Below, piece after piece: positions 8,601-8,869 of a stretch of 8,869 bases of DNA (positions are counted from its first letter, which is position 1; the number at the start of each line of letters is the position of its first letter). The notes beneath the pieces are model-generated. The model did no database searches and was not told where the DNA came from. It saw only the letters and a program-made list of their open reading frames with translations. The DNA lies in NCBI GenBank assembly GCA_046727435.1, contig JBKPCR010000103.1, positions 1 to 8,869 of the forward strand, given 5' to 3'. The position numbers were made by a program, and so were the translations under genes. Source of the stretch: CAVPRW01 sp046727435 [NCBI: bacterium] (GTDB taxonomy: Bacteria; Tectomicrobia; Entotheonellia; J063).

Positions 8601-8869
8601 GGGCGGTCATAGGCCATCGTGGTGTCGTGGCCGAGCGGGTCACGCATCGTCACGGGGAGTCCGCGGCGTGGCAAGTCTGGCGTGTGAAAGTCAAAGGCGA
8701 CGCGCAAGGAGTGGGAGAAGTAGCCCCGTACACGGTGGTCCGACCCGTCGCCGAAGGTATAGCCCGCCAAGGCTGGTGTGTTGTCACGGAACTCCAGCGG
8801 ATATTCCGCCGGCCAACTCGCTATTCCTTCCGGTCGCAGGTAGGGCGGGATGGTCGGCGCGTCGGGATT
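4736..8869 (-). CDS. TcB-TcC fusion, Rhs/YD-repeat toxin (5' end outside window)
   Basis: The frame is open from the right edge to TGA 4738-4736, giving 1377 visible residues; the apparent TTG start near 8770 is only an internal Leu codon. Visible residues 1 to about 370 look like the C-terminal part of a TcB subunit (VTMRDPLGHDTTMAYD, EYSDGFGRLLQTRTQAED from about 205). Near 375-385 (SLVIDALGRTV) the sequence resembles the start of a TcC, so this is a natural B-C fusion by inference. YD repeats follow to about 970, for example YDPRGQVIRTRNPDG, YDIRGNILTVTDALNR, YDPMGNLLRL and YDATGQRVKKL; they would build the hollow Rhs cocoon. The Rhs-associated core lies at about 973-1070, and a 305-residue unique tip follows. 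No signal peptide can be judged because the N-terminus is missing. The gene precedes an A-related gene, from which it is separated by a RAYT insertion. GC is about 70% in parts of the body and about 48% in parts of the tip. Confidence 0.9.
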   Translation of the reverse strand, partial: NPDAPTIPPYLRPEGIASWPAEYPLEFRDNTPALAGYTFGDGSDHRVRGYFSHSLRVAFDFHTPDLPRRGLPVTMRDPLGHDTTMAYDRPFHLLPVQVTDAIGLTMSAEYDYRVLQPRITTDANGNRGAVSFSPLGLVTATAVMGKEGEQVGDTLEVPGSRLEYDFFAFVNRQQPVFVRTIVREHHVTETDVPLPERDETIETVEYSDGFGRLLQTRTQAEDVLFGDPHFGGGVLSADQSIATGDAVGRRRAAGDPPNVIVSGWQVYDNKGRVVETYEPFFAVGRDYEAPSDVQFGQKATMVYDPRGQVIRTRNPDGSEQRVIYGIPADLTNPEQFVPTPWEAYTYDANDLAPVCEGPDGAFLANAAPATHHFTPSSLVIDALGRTVLAVARNRDAPENPGDPMPPIQELRTQTIYDIRGNILTVTDALNRVAFRYTYDLADRPWRIDSIDAGLRRMVLNVLGNETERRDSKGALILQAYDRLHRPIRLWARDDTGSPITLRQRMEYGDAGVPNQPEPERAAMRIRNLLGQLRRHHDEAGLTTVAGVDFKGNVLDKSRRVIADAPILAVFEQAPANAWQVMPFQVDWEPGPQQTLADREGELLETTAYRTTSSVDALNRIKRMQFPEDVEGKRRELRPEYNRAGGLEQVWLDDTLYVERIAYDAKGQRALIAYGNGVMTRYAYEQHTFRLKRLRSERYTKPDDLGYHPSGEVLQDFGYDYDLVGNILAIHDRAPESGILNNPDALTPEDPVLAQLLVTGNALERRFEYDPIYRLLSATGRECDRVPEGDPWEDKPRCTDLTRARAYTERYTYDPMGNLLRLKHGNEPGGFTREFPVETANNRLHRMQIGQVSYDYTFDANGNMRSETTSRHFEWNHSDQMKAFRTQTAGAEPSVHANYLYDATGQRVKKLVRKQGGQVEVTHYIDAVFEHHRWGRQSSASENNHVHVMDDRQRIALVRLGAAHPDERGPAVQFHLGDHLGSSSVVVDASGALTNREEFTPYGETGFGSYTRKRYRFTGKERDEESGLNYHAARYTLVWLGRWVTCDPVGTSGGINQYLYAAANPISYRDPAGTEPKEPPKSAKPETTGTRSNSGSGKNPSPERPHGFGNIAPYRKQPKAAYGPNGEKLTENEHPMPNACLKEMTRNPLTGESDYTDSHYKNDATLRWERSAALHKTHGPKDERLFPENIGDNARSANVKWQGQREGIGIKYRSQIFEPSLKMTHESQRATSSLTTELEANMCILKQDANLFALQTLSETGAKVKAFARAEASVAVRATGAARRASMAVGRLSGTAFNVVGLLGVGSLAEEFRNSMEGLVPIDIPNMDPEDFGYGQSWNLPLDVDGGPDCPHPTIDVSALTNLRGSMRFYATAIHCWI
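5663..5953 (-). other. Rhs-associated core domain with self-cleavage region
   Basis: Visible residues 973-1069 of the B-C fusion hold the canonical core: FHLGDHLGSSSVVVDASG, FTPYGETG, RYRFTGKERDEESGLNYHAARY, LGRWVTCDPVG and the closing NPISYRDPAG. In TcC and Rhs proteins this region is an aspartyl autoprotease that releases the C-terminal tip inside the cocoon. Candidate catalytic aspartates are D1046 in CDPVG and D1069 in RDPAG. Where TcC proteins often have DGLN, this one has GGIN, as many Rhs proteins do. The core sets the border of the variable tip. Confidence 0.88.

Noticed and set aside
4736-8869. Type VI secretion Rhs effector
   Set aside because: The N-terminal visible part resembles TcB, no PAAR or VgrG is seen, and an A-related partner lies on the same strand. 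The missing N-terminus leaves some doubt.

Overview
The window looks like part of an insecticidal-toxin-complex (Tc/ABC-type) locus from a GC-rich proteobacterium. All real genes are on the minus strand, so reading order runs from 8869 down to 1. The assignment to Proteobacteria is an inference: it rests on the base composition and on a REP-type palindrome with a REP-associated tyrosine transposase (RAYT), a pairing common in Gamma- and Betaproteobacteria. There is no rRNA or other taxonomic marker.

Layout in transcription order: (1) 8869-4736, a very large Rhs/YD-repeat protein whose 5' end is outside the window. It looks like the C-terminal part of a TcB subunit fused to a TcC subunit, and it ends in an Rhs-associated core followed by about 305 residues of non-core C-terminal tip, the presumed toxic effector. 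(2) 4726-4652, a REP/BIME-like imperfect palindrome starting 9 bases after the Rhs stop codon. (3) 4647-4049, a RAYT (IS200-like Y1 transposase relative) broken by a single-base deletion inside its HUH motif. (4) 4030-1, a reading frame of 1343 codons without a stop that runs off the left edge. It is a Tc toxin subunit A-related protein with an N-terminal peptidoglycan-binding-like domain, coiled coils around a hydrophobic segment, a TcA-type C-terminal region and a PKD domain. I checked this frame triplet by triplet. It is easily missed because its stop lies outside the window, while long antisense shadow ORFs lie opposite it.

Inferred working model: the TcB part forms the shell that encloses the TcC effector, the Rhs core cleaves off the variable tip, and the A-related protein provides the translocation channel. 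The order (BC before A), the short A component with accessory binding domains, the unrecognised effector tip with much lower GC than the Rhs body, and the dead RAYT/REP insertion between the partners are the unusual points. No tRNA, rRNA, CRISPR array, immunity gene or plus-strand gene could be supported.
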